Position numbers and translations under genes: made by a program. From Treponema primitia ZAS-1 (GTDB lineage: Bacteria; Spirochaetota; Spirochaetia; Treponematales; Breznakiellaceae), in the NCBI RefSeq assembly GCF_000297095.1, contig NZ_AEEA01000023.1:1-50967 (forward strand): DNA of 50,967 nt. Reading direction: 5' to 3'. Below are positions 19,486 to 28,028 of this stretch, piece after piece. The notes under the pieces are model-generated. The model was not told the origin of the DNA. It ran no database searches and was given only the letters and a program-made list of their open reading frames with translations. Every line of letters starts with the position of its first letter. The first letter of the stretch is position 1.

Positions 19486-20868
19486 ATGAAGCGAATAATA
19501 CTAAAGCACGGCGAAGAAGGGCGTATCCGCACAGGCCACCCCTGGGTCTATGACAATGAGGTCGCAAAAATTCTCGAAGGTTTTGCCGGCGGTAAAGGTA
19601 GTGGTCTCGGTGATTCGGATTCCGTAGATTTACTGCCCGGAGAAATTGCCGATGTGGAAAGTTCCCGGAAGGAATATCTGGGCCGGGCCCTGGTAAACCC
19701 CAACTCGAAGATCATCGCCCGGATTTACAGCCCCTCCAAGGAAGGCATGGACAAGGGCTTCTTCAAACGGCGGATCCGGGAGGCGGTAAACCGGCGGACT
19801 TTGACGGGGAGTAATTTTGATCTACACCGGGAATCCGCCCGGCTGGTTTTTGCCGAAGCGGATTTTCTTCCGGGGCTTATTGTTGATCGTTTTGTAGGCT
19901 GGCCCCTTAAGGAACTTGAATCCGCAGTATCACTGCGCCCTATTACCTTTGATCTTGCTGAAGCCGCCCTGGGTCCGCCCCGGTCCTGGCTTGCGGTACA
20001 GTTCCTGGTCTACGGTATGGACAGCCGCCGGGAAGAAATACTTGCCACCCTGGAGGAAGTGCTGGAACAGGATGGTTTTATTATTCCCGGCGATATTCCC
20101 CTGGGTAAACCTGCGGGCATTGTTGAGAAGTCCGCAGCAAAGGTGCGGGAACTGGAAGGGCTGCCATTACAGGAGGGGCTGGTCCGGGGCGATTTCCCCG
20201 CCGAGGGTATTGTTATATTCGAGAACGGCTTTCCCTTTATGCTGAACCTGATAGACGGGCAGAAGACCGGCCATTTCCTCGATCAGAAGGATAACCACCG
20301 CGCTGCCGCCGCCTATGTTCAGTCCGCCGGATCGTCAACGCTGCGGGTCCTGGACGCCTTTTCCTACACCGGCGGCTTCGGCATACACGCCGGTATGGCG
20401 GGGGCGGCGCAGGTAACGTGCGTGGATGCCTCTGCCCCGGCCCTGGAAACGGTACGGATAAACGCCGCCCTGAACGGAGTAGGGGACAGGGTTACTGCCG
20501 TTGAGGCCGATGTCTTTGAATACCTGCGGACCGCCGAGCGGCAAAAGGAACAGTTTGATCTTATTATTCTGGACCCTCCGGCTTTTGCAAAAACCCGTTC
20601 AGCCTTAGAGGGGGCGCTCCGGGGTTACAAGGAAATCAACCTGCGGGCAATTAATATGCTTAAACCCGGCGGGGTCCTGGTGAGCTGTTCCTGCAGCCAT
20701 GCCCTGGACGAGATCCGCTTCCGGTACATGATAACCGAGGCTGCCGCCGATGCGGGCAAGCGGCTTATCATGCTGGATTTCCGGCGACAGCCGACGGATC
20801 ATCCGGCGCTGGTGGGCTACGAGGAGTCGCTGTACCTCAAGTGCGGGATTTACCGGGTTGTGGGATGA
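19486..20868 (+). CDS. RlmI/RlmK-type SAM-dependent rRNA methyltransferase
   Basis: 460 residues. N-terminal PUA-like RNA-binding domain (about 1-80, GHPWVYDNEVAKI), a central RlmI-type segment, then a Rossmann methyltransferase: motif I LDAFSYTGGFGIHA, motif II CVDASAPALETV, motif IV DLIILDPPAFAK and the Cys-rich loop VSCSCSH. E. coli RlmI makes m5C1962 in 23S rRNA; the same product is likely but unproven. The PUA domain is widened by a Gly/Ser/Asp-rich loop (about 33-48). Starts 3 nt after the ppk stop, so it is the last gene of the polyphosphate operon. Confidence 0.9.
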   Translation: MKRIILKHGEEGRIRTGHPWVYDNEVAKILEGFAGGKGSGLGDSDSVDLLPGEIADVESSRKEYLGRALVNPNSKIIARIYSPSKEGMDKGFFKRRIREAVNRRTLTGSNFDLHRESARLVFAEADFLPGLIVDRFVGWPLKELESAVSLRPITFDLAEAALGPPRSWLAVQFLVYGMDSRREEILATLEEVLEQDGFIIPGDIPLGKPAGIVEKSAAKVRELEGLPLQEGLVRGDFPAEGIVIFENGFPFMLNLIDGQKTGHFLDQKDNHRAAAAYVQSAGSSTLRVLDAFSYTGGFGIHAGMAGAAQVTCVDASAPALETVRINAALNGVGDRVTAVEADVFEYLRTAERQKEQFDLIILDPPAFAKTRSALEGALRGYKEINLRAINMLKPGGVLVSCSCSHALDEIRFRYMITEAAADAGKRLIMLDFRRQPTDHPALVGYEESLYLKCGIYRVVG

Positions 20869-20887
20869 GCGCAATCAGGACATCCTA

Positions 20888-20916
20888 TTGAATTATTTTC
20901 CATAAAATGGTAAATT
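20888..20916 (+). promoter_or_regulatory. Possible promoter of the antiporter-EIIA gene
   Basis: TTGAAT (20888-20893), 17-nt spacer, TAAATT (20911-20916), followed by AT-rich leader and a cggag ribosome site. Confidence 0.45.
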
Positions 20917-20961
20917 TTTCTAATCATTTCTATATTTTTCAAATAATCGGAGTAAAATTCT

Positions 20962-23025
20962 ATGACGGTCACTGAAGTTATGTCCGAATTGGTCCTCCAG
21001 TTGGGGGTCATCATTTTTGCCGTTCGTCTTGGGGGTCGGCTGGTTAAGCTTGCCGGTATTCCTTCGGTGTTGGGGGAACTGCTGGCGGGGGTGGTGATCG
21101 GTCCCTATGCCCTGGGGGGTATTGTCCTTCCCGGGTTTCCCCACGGTTTTTTCCCCCTGGGGGAGGGTGCCCTGGCAGTAAGCTCCGAACTCTACGCCTT
21201 TGCCACGGTGGCTTCTATCATATTGCTTTTTGCTTCGGGGCTGGAAACGGACCTGGGGCTTTTCCTCCGCTACTCCGTGGTGGGCGGGGTGGTCGGTATA
21301 GGCGGGGTGGTCTTCTCCTTTACCCTTGGCGCCCTTACGGGGGTGTTTCTCCTGCATACCACGTTTATAGACCCCCGATGCCTCTTCCTGGGGATACTCT
21401 CCACGGCCACGTCCGTAGGCATCACCGCCCGGATACTGTCGGACCAGAAGCGGATGGACTCCCCTGAGGGGGTTACTATCCTCGCGGCGGCGGTCTTTGA
21501 CGATGTGCTGGGGATTATCGCCCTGGCCATAGTGCTGGGCATCGTTGCCCTTATCACCAGCGGCGGGGGCAGCCTGAACGCCGCAAATATCCTCGGTATA
21601 GCAGGGAAGGCCCTGGGGATCTGGCTGGGCTTTACCGCACTGGGGCTGATCTTCTCCAAGAAAATTGCCGCCTTTCTTAAACTATTCAAGCATACCTTCG
21701 ATTTTTCCGTTCTGGCCCTGGGTATAGCCCTGGTCCTGGCGGGGATTTTCGAAAAACAGGGCCTGGCCATGATCATTGGCGCCTATGTCACGGGGCTTTC
21801 CCTTTCGAAAACGGATATCGCGGCGATTATCCAGGAACGGATCCACGGGCTCTACGAATTTTTTGTTCCCATCTTTTTTGCCGTCATGGGCATGATGGTG
21901 AACATGCGGGAAATTATCTCCCCCTCGGTACTGGTCTTCGGCGGCATCTATACCCTGATGGCCCTTGCTTCCAAGGTGGTGGGCTGCGGCGGTCCGGCGC
22001 TGTTCCTGGGCTTCAACCTCCGGGGCGCCCTGCGCATTGGTACCGGCATGATACCCCGGGGCGAGGTAGCGCTCATTATCGCCGGGATTGGGCTTGCGTC
22101 GGGAGTCCTGGACACCCAGCTCTTTGGGGTTATCATCCTCATGACCCTGATCACCACCCTGGTGGCGCCCCCTCTCCTGAACGCCTCTTTGAAAATTCCC
22201 GGTTCTGGTACCAGGAAACCCGCAAAGTCCGACGATTCGGTGGTGTCGGAATGGGAATTCTACTCCGATGAAATCGCCGATCTGGTGGTGGACAACCTCC
22301 TCCGGGATCTAAAGGCGGAGGGCTTTTATGTTCAGATGATGAACATCGACGAGGGGCTTTCCCAGGCCAGGAAGGACGATATCAGTCTTTCCATTACCGA
22401 AGAGGAAAGTGTGGTTACCATAGAAACATCGATTCTGGACATGCCCTTTGTAAAGACCGCGGTTTTTGAGGTTATGCTCAGGCTGAACGATACTATCCAG
22501 AAGCTGAAGGATTCCTCGGATCCCCAGGCGATGAAAAAAGAATTGGTGGATTCAGGCGGGCGGACTAACGAAAATATACTGTCCCTGATTCAGGCGGAAT
22601 GTGTTTCCCTCCGGCTTCAGGGAAATACAAAAAAGGAGATCCTTGCCGAAATGGTGGATATCCTTGCGGATAATGGGAAGCTTGAAGATAGATCCCTGGT
22701 TCTGGAGGATATCCTTCAGCGGGAAAAAACCATGAGTACCGGGATGCAGGATGGTATTGCCCTGCCCCATGCCAAGAGTGATGGGGTAAAGGATATCTGT
22801 GTGGCGGTGGGCATTAAAAAAAGCGGCGTTGATTTTGAATCCATGGACGGGAACCCTTCCCAGATTTTCATTATGGTCATTTCACCAAAAAAAGTTTCCG
22901 GCCCCCATCTCCAGTTTTTAGCTTCCGTGGCGGCGGTACTGCAGAGCGATGAAATCCGGCAAAAGGTGATCGAAGCCGATTCCCGGCCGCAGGTGGTATC
23001 TTTATTGCGGAAGGGAAAGCTCTAG
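20962..23025 (+). CDS. CPA2-type cation/proton antiporter fused to a PTS EIIA (Ntr/Fru) domain
   Basis: 687 residues. Residues 1 to about 410 form a 12-13 helix Kef/CPA2 exchanger with the paired acidic residues Asp180-Asp181 in AAVFDDVLG, the ion-binding site of electrogenic family members, and the family motif GLETDL (93-98). No TrkA-N/RCK domain follows. After a linker domain (about 425-535) of unknown type comes an EIIA-Ntr/Fru domain (about 540-687) with the phosphorylatable His603 in GIALPHAK. Inner-membrane protein exchanging Na+ or K+ for protons, probably gated by PTS phosphorylation. The HPr and HPr kinase genes are 5 kb away. Its stop codon overlaps that of convergent holA. Confidence 0.9.
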   Translation: MTVTEVMSELVLQLGVIIFAVRLGGRLVKLAGIPSVLGELLAGVVIGPYALGGIVLPGFPHGFFPLGEGALAVSSELYAFATVASIILLFASGLETDLGLFLRYSVVGGVVGIGGVVFSFTLGALTGVFLLHTTFIDPRCLFLGILSTATSVGITARILSDQKRMDSPEGVTILAAAVFDDVLGIIALAIVLGIVALITSGGGSLNAANILGIAGKALGIWLGFTALGLIFSKKIAAFLKLFKHTFDFSVLALGIALVLAGIFEKQGLAMIIGAYVTGLSLSKTDIAAIIQERIHGLYEFFVPIFFAVMGMMVNMREIISPSVLVFGGIYTLMALASKVVGCGGPALFLGFNLRGALRIGTGMIPRGEVALIIAGIGLASGVLDTQLFGVIILMTLITTLVAPPLLNASLKIPGSGTRKPAKSDDSVVSEWEFYSDEIADLVVDNLLRDLKAEGFYVQMMNIDEGLSQARKDDISLSITEEESVVTIETSILDMPFVKTAVFEVMLRLNDTIQKLKDSSDPQAMKKELVDSGGRTNENILSLIQAECVSLRLQGNTKKEILAEMVDILADNGKLEDRSLVLEDILQREKTMSTGMQDGIALPHAKSDGVKDICVAVGIKKSGVDFESMDGNPSQIFIMVISPKKVSGPHLQFLASVAAVLQSDEIRQKVIEADSRPQVVSLLRKGKL

Positions 23026-23990
23026 GCTTTGCAGATTACTTCGTACAAATACTGATCCATCAGGATCGATTCAAAGCCTGCGCCGCTTGAGCGGATGCGG
23101 ATGTCAAAGCCGGCGGTAAGGGACAGGCAGGTATCGGCCCCGGCGGCGCCGTAACGCCGGCCGGCTGCGGCATAGTCTTTGCGGGCCTTGCTTGAGGCAA
23201 GGCCTATTTTTTTGAATTCAAAGTCATCCGGAGCGGCGCTTTTGGCGGTGAGGGCGAGGTAGTCCCGGAGCTTGCGGAAGCACCAGGCGAGTACCCCTAG
23301 GATAGCCACCGGTGTCTCCTTGGCAGCCAGGAGGGTGTGGAGGATCTCTACGCTCCGGGTAAGGTCCCCCTCGGCGATCCGGGAAAAGAGGGTAAAGGCC
23401 GATTCTTCCCGGGTATGGGAAAGCCATTTTTCTACTTCCGCTTCCCCCACGACCGAGTTCTTGTCCAAAAACAGGGTGAGCCGGGAACATTCCCGTTTGA
23501 GGCTGTCGGTGTTGTTTTCCACCAATTCCAGAATAGCCTCTATACCCTCCTCATTAATCTTAAAGCCCTCCCGGCGAAAAAAGTTAGCCACCCATTCGGT
23601 CTTTTTATTCTCGAAGAGTTCCCAGAAAACCCGTTTACCCGCTTTGTCCGCCGCTTTTTCCAGGGTCTTGTCCAGGCTGGTATTGTCGGAAATGAGGATC
23701 ATCGTGGTGTCATCCTGGGGGGCAGCCATGTAGGAGGCCAGCAATTCCAGTTCATCCTTTTTTTTCAGGAGTTCAGCGTTTTTAATAAAGAAGAGCCGAG
23801 TATCCGCAAAGAGGGAACCGTTGCGCAGTATTGAGACCATTTCGTTTACCGGCGTTTCCCCGGCGTAAAAGGATGTTTCTTCCGCAGGAGCGCCGAATTG
23901 TTTTTTTATATTCCGCCGTATCTCTTCAATGGCGTCCTGCTTTTCCCCAAATTCGGGGCCCAGGAAAAGAAGGCAGTTTCCTTTTGACAT
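23022..23990 (-). CDS. holA: DNA polymerase III delta subunit
   Basis: 322 residues, typical length. It opens the beta clamp within the clamp-loader complex. The start (CLLFLGPEFGEKQDAIEEI) matches the delta-subunit opening with its degenerate P-loop, followed by the conserved LFADTRLFFIKNAELL and the C-terminal collar domain (LLAAKETPVAILGVLAWCFRKL). Last gene of the hprK-to-holA run, 9 nt after lexA. The initiator is the ATG near 23990. Its stop codon shares the CTAG at 23022-23025 with the antiporter gene. Confidence 0.92.
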   Translation of the reverse strand: MSKGNCLLFLGPEFGEKQDAIEEIRRNIKKQFGAPAEETSFYAGETPVNEMVSILRNGSLFADTRLFFIKNAELLKKKDELELLASYMAAPQDDTTMILISDNTSLDKTLEKAADKAGKRVFWELFENKKTEWVANFFRREGFKINEEGIEAILELVENNTDSLKRECSRLTLFLDKNSVVGEAEVEKWLSHTREESAFTLFSRIAEGDLTRSVEILHTLLAAKETPVAILGVLAWCFRKLRDYLALTAKSAAPDDFEFKKIGLASSKARKDYAAAGRRYGAAGADTCLSLTAGFDIRIRSSGAGFESILMDQYLYEVICKA

Positions 23991-23999
23991 GACGGCAGC

Positions 24000-24611
24000 T
24001 CAGTAAGAACGGATTATATGGGCCAGACGACCCAGGATACGGGCGTTCTGGGTAAATATGGGCTTGTATTTGACATTTTCCGGTTCCAGCCGGACCCGGT
24101 TGCTTTCCTTAAAGAACCGTTTTAAAGTTACCGCCTCATCCACCAGGGCTACCACAATTTCCCGGTTTTCCGCGGATTCTTGTTTTTCGATAACCGCCAC
24201 ATCCCCGTCCACAATGCCCGCTCCGATCATAGAATCCCCCCGGACTTTAAGGGCGAAGTACTGGGCGTTTTTTTTCAACAGGGAATGATGGATGGGAATG
24301 GCGCCTTCCCAGTTTTCTTCGGAGAGAATGGGCCGTCCGGCGGCAACCGTACCCAGCAGGGGTACCTCAATTACGAGTGTATTGACGCTGTGATCCTGTT
24401 CGGTTTTGATAATCTCTATGGTCCTGGAACGTTTATCTCCCAGTCTGATGAAGCCTTTTTTCCGGAGCGCTTCCACATGGTCGTAGGCGCCTTTAACGGA
24501 AATAACGAAATGTTCTCCTATCTCCCGCATGGTGGGAGGGTAGGCATGAATTTTAATATACTCTGTGATGAAGTCCAGCACATCCCGCTGTCGCTGGGTA
24601 AGTTCTTTCAT
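24000..24611 (-). CDS. lexA: LexA repressor
   Basis: 203 residues, normal length. Represses SOS genes and cleaves itself when RecA is activated. N-terminal winged HTH (YPPTMREIGEHF...GAYDHVEALRKKGFI). The cleavage site Ala91-Gly92 lies in LGTVAAGRP, and the Ser127/Lys164 dyad is intact (GDSM, VTLKRF), so the protein should be self-cleaving. Recognition helix ISVKGAYDHVEAL differs from the E. coli type, so the operator is probably different; no operator was identified. Overlaps the upstream response-regulator gene by 4 nt and precedes holA, placing SOS control within a signalling operon. Confidence 0.95.
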   Translation of the reverse strand: MKELTQRQRDVLDFITEYIKIHAYPPTMREIGEHFVISVKGAYDHVEALRKKGFIRLGDKRSRTIEIIKTEQDHSVNTLVIEVPLLGTVAAGRPILSEENWEGAIPIHHSLLKKNAQYFALKVRGDSMIGAGIVDGDVAVIEKQESAENREIVVALVDEAVTLKRFFKESNRVRLEPENVKYKPIFTQNARILGRLAHIIRSY

Positions 24612-25999
24612 CGTTCTGTCCTTAACCCGTATTTTCGTATCTTCGCATGGAGGTTACTTGGATAAATTCCAATAGCTTCTGCTGTATGAGAAATAATACC
24701 ACCGTTTTGTGCGAGCTGGAATTCCAGATAACGCTTTTCAAAAAGCTCTTTTGCCTCGGTATAATTCAGGTTAAATATATCCAGTGATAATTGGTTTTGT
24801 AAAGGGCCTTCTTCGAATTTTTCCGTTTTTCTTGGTACCGGCTCTCGCGGTGTTTTCTGGAGCAGGTCCCGGAGTACATCGGCCTTGATCTTTTCCCCAT
24901 CACACATCACCATAATCCGTTCCGCCAGGTTTTTCAGCTCCCGCACATTTCCCGGCCATTCATAGGCGATTAGGATATCCCGGGCAGTTGCTTCCATCTC
25001 CTGCTTTTCCGCCCCCAATTTATTGAGGAAGTGGTAGAGTAGGAGGAGTATATCCTCGGGTCTCTCCCGCAGTGGGGGCATAAAGATGGGGATAACGTTC
25101 AGCCTGAAAAAGAGGTCCTGCCTGAACCGGCCCCGCTCGCATTCCTTTTCTAAATCCTTGTTGGTAGCCGCAAGGATCCGTACATCGGTCTCGATGGTTT
25201 TTTCACCCCCCACCCGTTCAAGCTTCTGTTCCTGAATTACCCGGAGGACCTTGGACTGGGCGGCCAGGGACATATCCCCAATCTCATCCAGAAAAAGGGT
25301 ACCCGTGTGGGCCAGCTCAAAACGGCCCTTGTGGCTGGAAACGGCGTCGGTAAAGGCCCCCTTTTCATGACCGAAGAGTTCACTTTCTATAAGGCTTTCC
25401 GGAATGGCGGCGCAGTTGACCTCCACAAAGGGCTTATCGTTTCTATTAGAAAGCCGGTGTATGGCCCTGGCTACCAGTTCCTTCCCGCTGCCGTTTTCCC
25501 CGGTGATCAATATCCGGGCGTCGCTGGCTGCAGCTTGTTTGATCAGCTCCCGGACCTGGACAATAGCCGCGCTGGTACCGATGATTTCATCATTGCCTAA
25601 AAGACCTATCTTTAGATCCCTGTTTTCTTCCCGGAGCTTCTGCATGGTCAGGGCGTTATGGCATACCGTAAGAACCTTGTCCAGGGAAAGGGGCTTTTCC
25701 AGAAAATCAAAGGCCCCAAGTTTTACTGCCCGTACCGCCATATCCACATTGGCGTGCCCGGAGATAATCACCACCTCAAGCTTCGGCCAGTTCCCCCGTA
25801 TTTTTTCCAGGGCTTCAAGGCCTCCCATTTTGGGAAGCAGCACATCAAGGAAAATTAGGTTAATGGATTCTGCCGCCAGGATATCCAGACCGCGGAGGGC
25901 GTCTTCGGCGGTAAAGACCTGGTAATGTTCATCCTCCAATATGGAAGCCAGGGTTTTCCTGATACCCGGTTCATCGTCGATGATTAGAATTTTTGTCAT
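24608..25999 (-). CDS. NtrC-family sigma54-dependent response regulator
   Basis: 463 residues. Receiver domain 1-120 with phosphoacceptor Asp52 (LDVLLPKMGG) and Lys102; AAA+ sigma54-activation domain about 140-380 with Walker A GENGSGKE (167-174) and Walker B FLDEIG; Fis-type HTH at the C-terminus (GGIISHTAEAIGIYPSNLHAKIRKYG). The sigma54-contacting loop reads GAFTDA (214-219) instead of GAFTGA; this variant occurs in some active family members. Activates sigma54 promoters when phosphorylated, presumably by the kinase encoded just upstream, whose gene overlaps it by 4 nt. Target genes unknown. Confidence 0.94.
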   Translation of the reverse strand: MTKILIIDDEPGIRKTLASILEDEHYQVFTAEDALRGLDILAAESINLIFLDVLLPKMGGLEALEKIRGNWPKLEVVIISGHANVDMAVRAVKLGAFDFLEKPLSLDKVLTVCHNALTMQKLREENRDLKIGLLGNDEIIGTSAAIVQVRELIKQAAASDARILITGENGSGKELVARAIHRLSNRNDKPFVEVNCAAIPESLIESELFGHEKGAFTDAVSSHKGRFELAHTGTLFLDEIGDMSLAAQSKVLRVIQEQKLERVGGEKTIETDVRILAATNKDLEKECERGRFRQDLFFRLNVIPIFMPPLRERPEDILLLLYHFLNKLGAEKQEMEATARDILIAYEWPGNVRELKNLAERIMVMCDGEKIKADVLRDLLQKTPREPVPRKTEKFEEGPLQNQLSLDIFNLNYTEAKELFEKRYLEFQLAQNGGIISHTAEAIGIYPSNLHAKIRKYGLRTER

Positions 26000-27732
26000 T
26001 GGTTATCCTGGTTTTCGTCAATAGGGAGATCGATAAAAAAGGTGGTACCCACGCCTATAGCCGAATTAAACCAAATAGTCCCTCCGTGATCGTTCACGAT
26101 CCGCTCCACAATAGGAAGCCCCAAACCAGTACCGGATTCTTTGGTAGTAAAATAGGGTGTAAATATCTCGGCGCCCTCTTCCGCCGAAATACCTTTCCCG
26201 GTATCTTTAATGCTTAATCTACAATAACGGCTCTCCCGTTTTTTTACAAGGTCGGTCCGTATCTCAATGCGTCCCCTGCCGTCCATAGCGTCGATTCCGT
26301 TAATTATCAGATTGGTCAGGATCTGGGAAAGGTAACGCTTTTCCATCTTTACTGAAATAGCCGCTCCCACATGGCTGATATCGAACTGGACTTCCGGATA
26401 GCCTCCGCGGTAAAGGCCGATGGATTCCTCAATCAGATCCCGTATCATGGTCCAGGTCCGGGAAAGTTCCGTAGGCCGGGACAGGGTCCTGAATTCGGTA
26501 AGCATGGTGGAAAGGCTCTCCACCTCCTGGATGATAGCCAGCATGGAGCTCTCCAGGATTTCCCCCACCCGTTCCGGTTCGTTCCTCCAGCGCCGCAGGA
26601 CCCGCTCCGCCGAAAGCTTGATGGGGGTAAGGGGGTTTTTTATCTCATGGGCCAGTTGTTGGGCCATGGTCTGCCAAACCGATATCTTTTCCGCCTTAAG
26701 CAGGGCGTTACGGGATTTTTCCAGGTTCTGAACCATGGCGTTGAAGGATTTAATGAGCTGCCCCAGCTCATCCCCGGGCCGGGAAATGATTTGGATGGAA
26801 AAATCCCCCTCAGCCACCCGGGTTGTAGCCTCCGCCAGTTCCACAATGGGCTGGGTAATCCGCCGGGAAAAGGAAATGGTGATAATGATAGTCATCAGCA
26901 GAATGGGAAAAAGAAAGACCCCATAGTAGTAGATAACCAGGGGTTTGACATTCAATTCCAGGGAATCGATTACATCAAACCGGGATCGCTCATTTTCCAT
27001 GGCCGTTATAAGGGCGTCAAACCCTTCTCCAAGCTTATAGCTGAGAATCCGGTAGACCCCCCGTTGGGGGATCTGTATATATCGGATCGTATCGATATCC
27101 CGGGGGAGTTCCCGGGAGACAAAGCCTGGTTGATTTGTCGGAGGCGACGGGAGTTCCCGGGAGGCATCTCCCTGAAAGCCCAGGCTGACCCAGTTCCCGT
27201 CATCGTTCTGCCGGAAGTCTTGTACTGCCCCAAGCCCTTCGGAGAGTTCTGAAGGGAAAGGTTCACCCTCTATTTCAAGGGAGAGCTTCTCAAACCGGTC
27301 CAGGTTCATGGAATAGTTTTCCATGGCCAAATTCTGGGCGTACTGGAGGGTACTGTTGATATTGATGGACCGCCAGAAGCGAACTAGTTCATATACCGAT
27401 TGGATGGTTATGATGGTAACCGGTACCGCTGCCAATACTACGGAAATGATAAAGTAGGCCATGAGCCGGGCTTGAAATTTACTCCCCGTACGGCGGAGTA
27501 TAATATCCCGCAAGAGGCGTATAAGCGAAAAGGCCATAAAGACCATGAGGACCACCGGGACCGTAAAAAACACGATGCGGTTTAGTATCCCGGGAAGGCT
27601 GCCGTCCTGGAGGGTGGTAATAAAAAAGGAGTGGGAAAAGAGTACCGTAAGGATACTGAGAAGGACATAGAGTAAAAGCATACCCCGGACATTGATAATA
27701 GAGTATCGTGGATGAGTCCGGACCATTTTCAC
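25996..27732 (-). CDS. NtrY-like membrane sensor histidine kinase
   Basis: 578 residues. Membrane helices near 17-40, 52-75 and 90-112, then an extracytoplasmic loop (about 115-265), a further helix (268-289), HAMP domain (290-345), HisKA with His362 in QLAHEIKNPLTPIKL, and a HATPase domain ending with EKESGTGLGLPIVERIV-type G2 box (here TKESGTGLGLP). The architecture is that of NtrY, partner of NtrX. There is no PAS domain, unlike many NtrY proteins. Pairs with the next gene by 4-nt overlap and follows ptsH by 13 nt, which suggests linkage of phosphorelay state to sigma54 transcription. Confidence 0.93.
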   Translation of the reverse strand: MKMVRTHPRYSIINVRGMLLLYVLLSILTVLFSHSFFITTLQDGSLPGILNRIVFFTVPVVLMVFMAFSLIRLLRDIILRRTGSKFQARLMAYFIISVVLAAVPVTIITIQSVYELVRFWRSININSTLQYAQNLAMENYSMNLDRFEKLSLEIEGEPFPSELSEGLGAVQDFRQNDDGNWVSLGFQGDASRELPSPPTNQPGFVSRELPRDIDTIRYIQIPQRGVYRILSYKLGEGFDALITAMENERSRFDVIDSLELNVKPLVIYYYGVFLFPILLMTIIITISFSRRITQPIVELAEATTRVAEGDFSIQIISRPGDELGQLIKSFNAMVQNLEKSRNALLKAEKISVWQTMAQQLAHEIKNPLTPIKLSAERVLRRWRNEPERVGEILESSMLAIIQEVESLSTMLTEFRTLSRPTELSRTWTMIRDLIEESIGLYRGGYPEVQFDISHVGAAISVKMEKRYLSQILTNLIINGIDAMDGRGRIEIRTDLVKKRESRYCRLSIKDTGKGISAEEGAEIFTPYFTTKESGTGLGLPIVERIVNDHGGTIWFNSAIGVGTTFFIDLPIDENQDNQ

Positions 27733-27745
27733 GGGGCAAATCCCC

Positions 27746-28012
27746 CTATTCTTCTTCGAATTTCTTGTTAAACAGATTAACCATAGCTTCCAGGGCTAGC
27801 TGTTCGTCTTCCCCTTCGACGATAACCTTTATTTCGGTCCCATAGGAAGCTCCCAGGGTCAGGATACCCATGATAGACTTTCCATTTATGCGGTCGTTTC
27901 CCTTCTCCAAATAAATATTGGATTTGAAATCCTTCGCAGTCTGTACCAGCATTGCCGAAGGACGGGCATGGATTCCGGCCCTGTTTTGAATTGTTACAAT
28001 TTGTTCTACCAT
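27746..28012 (-). CDS. ptsH: Phosphocarrier protein HPr
   Basis: 88 residues, full length. Active-site His15 in GIHARPS accepts phosphate from enzyme I; Ser46 in GKSIMGI is the HPr-kinase site. Both sites are intact, so it can serve catalytic and regulatory roles. It lies 16 nt after hprK, the kinase that phosphorylates Ser46, and no sugar-specific EIIBC is in the window. The only visible EIIA is fused to the antiporter encoded at 20962. Confidence 0.96.
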   Translation of the reverse strand: MVEQIVTIQNRAGIHARPSAMLVQTAKDFKSNIYLEKGNDRINGKSIMGILTLGASYGTEIKVIVEGEDEQLALEAMVNLFNKKFEEE

Positions 28013-28028
28013 TTATATGCGCTCACTT

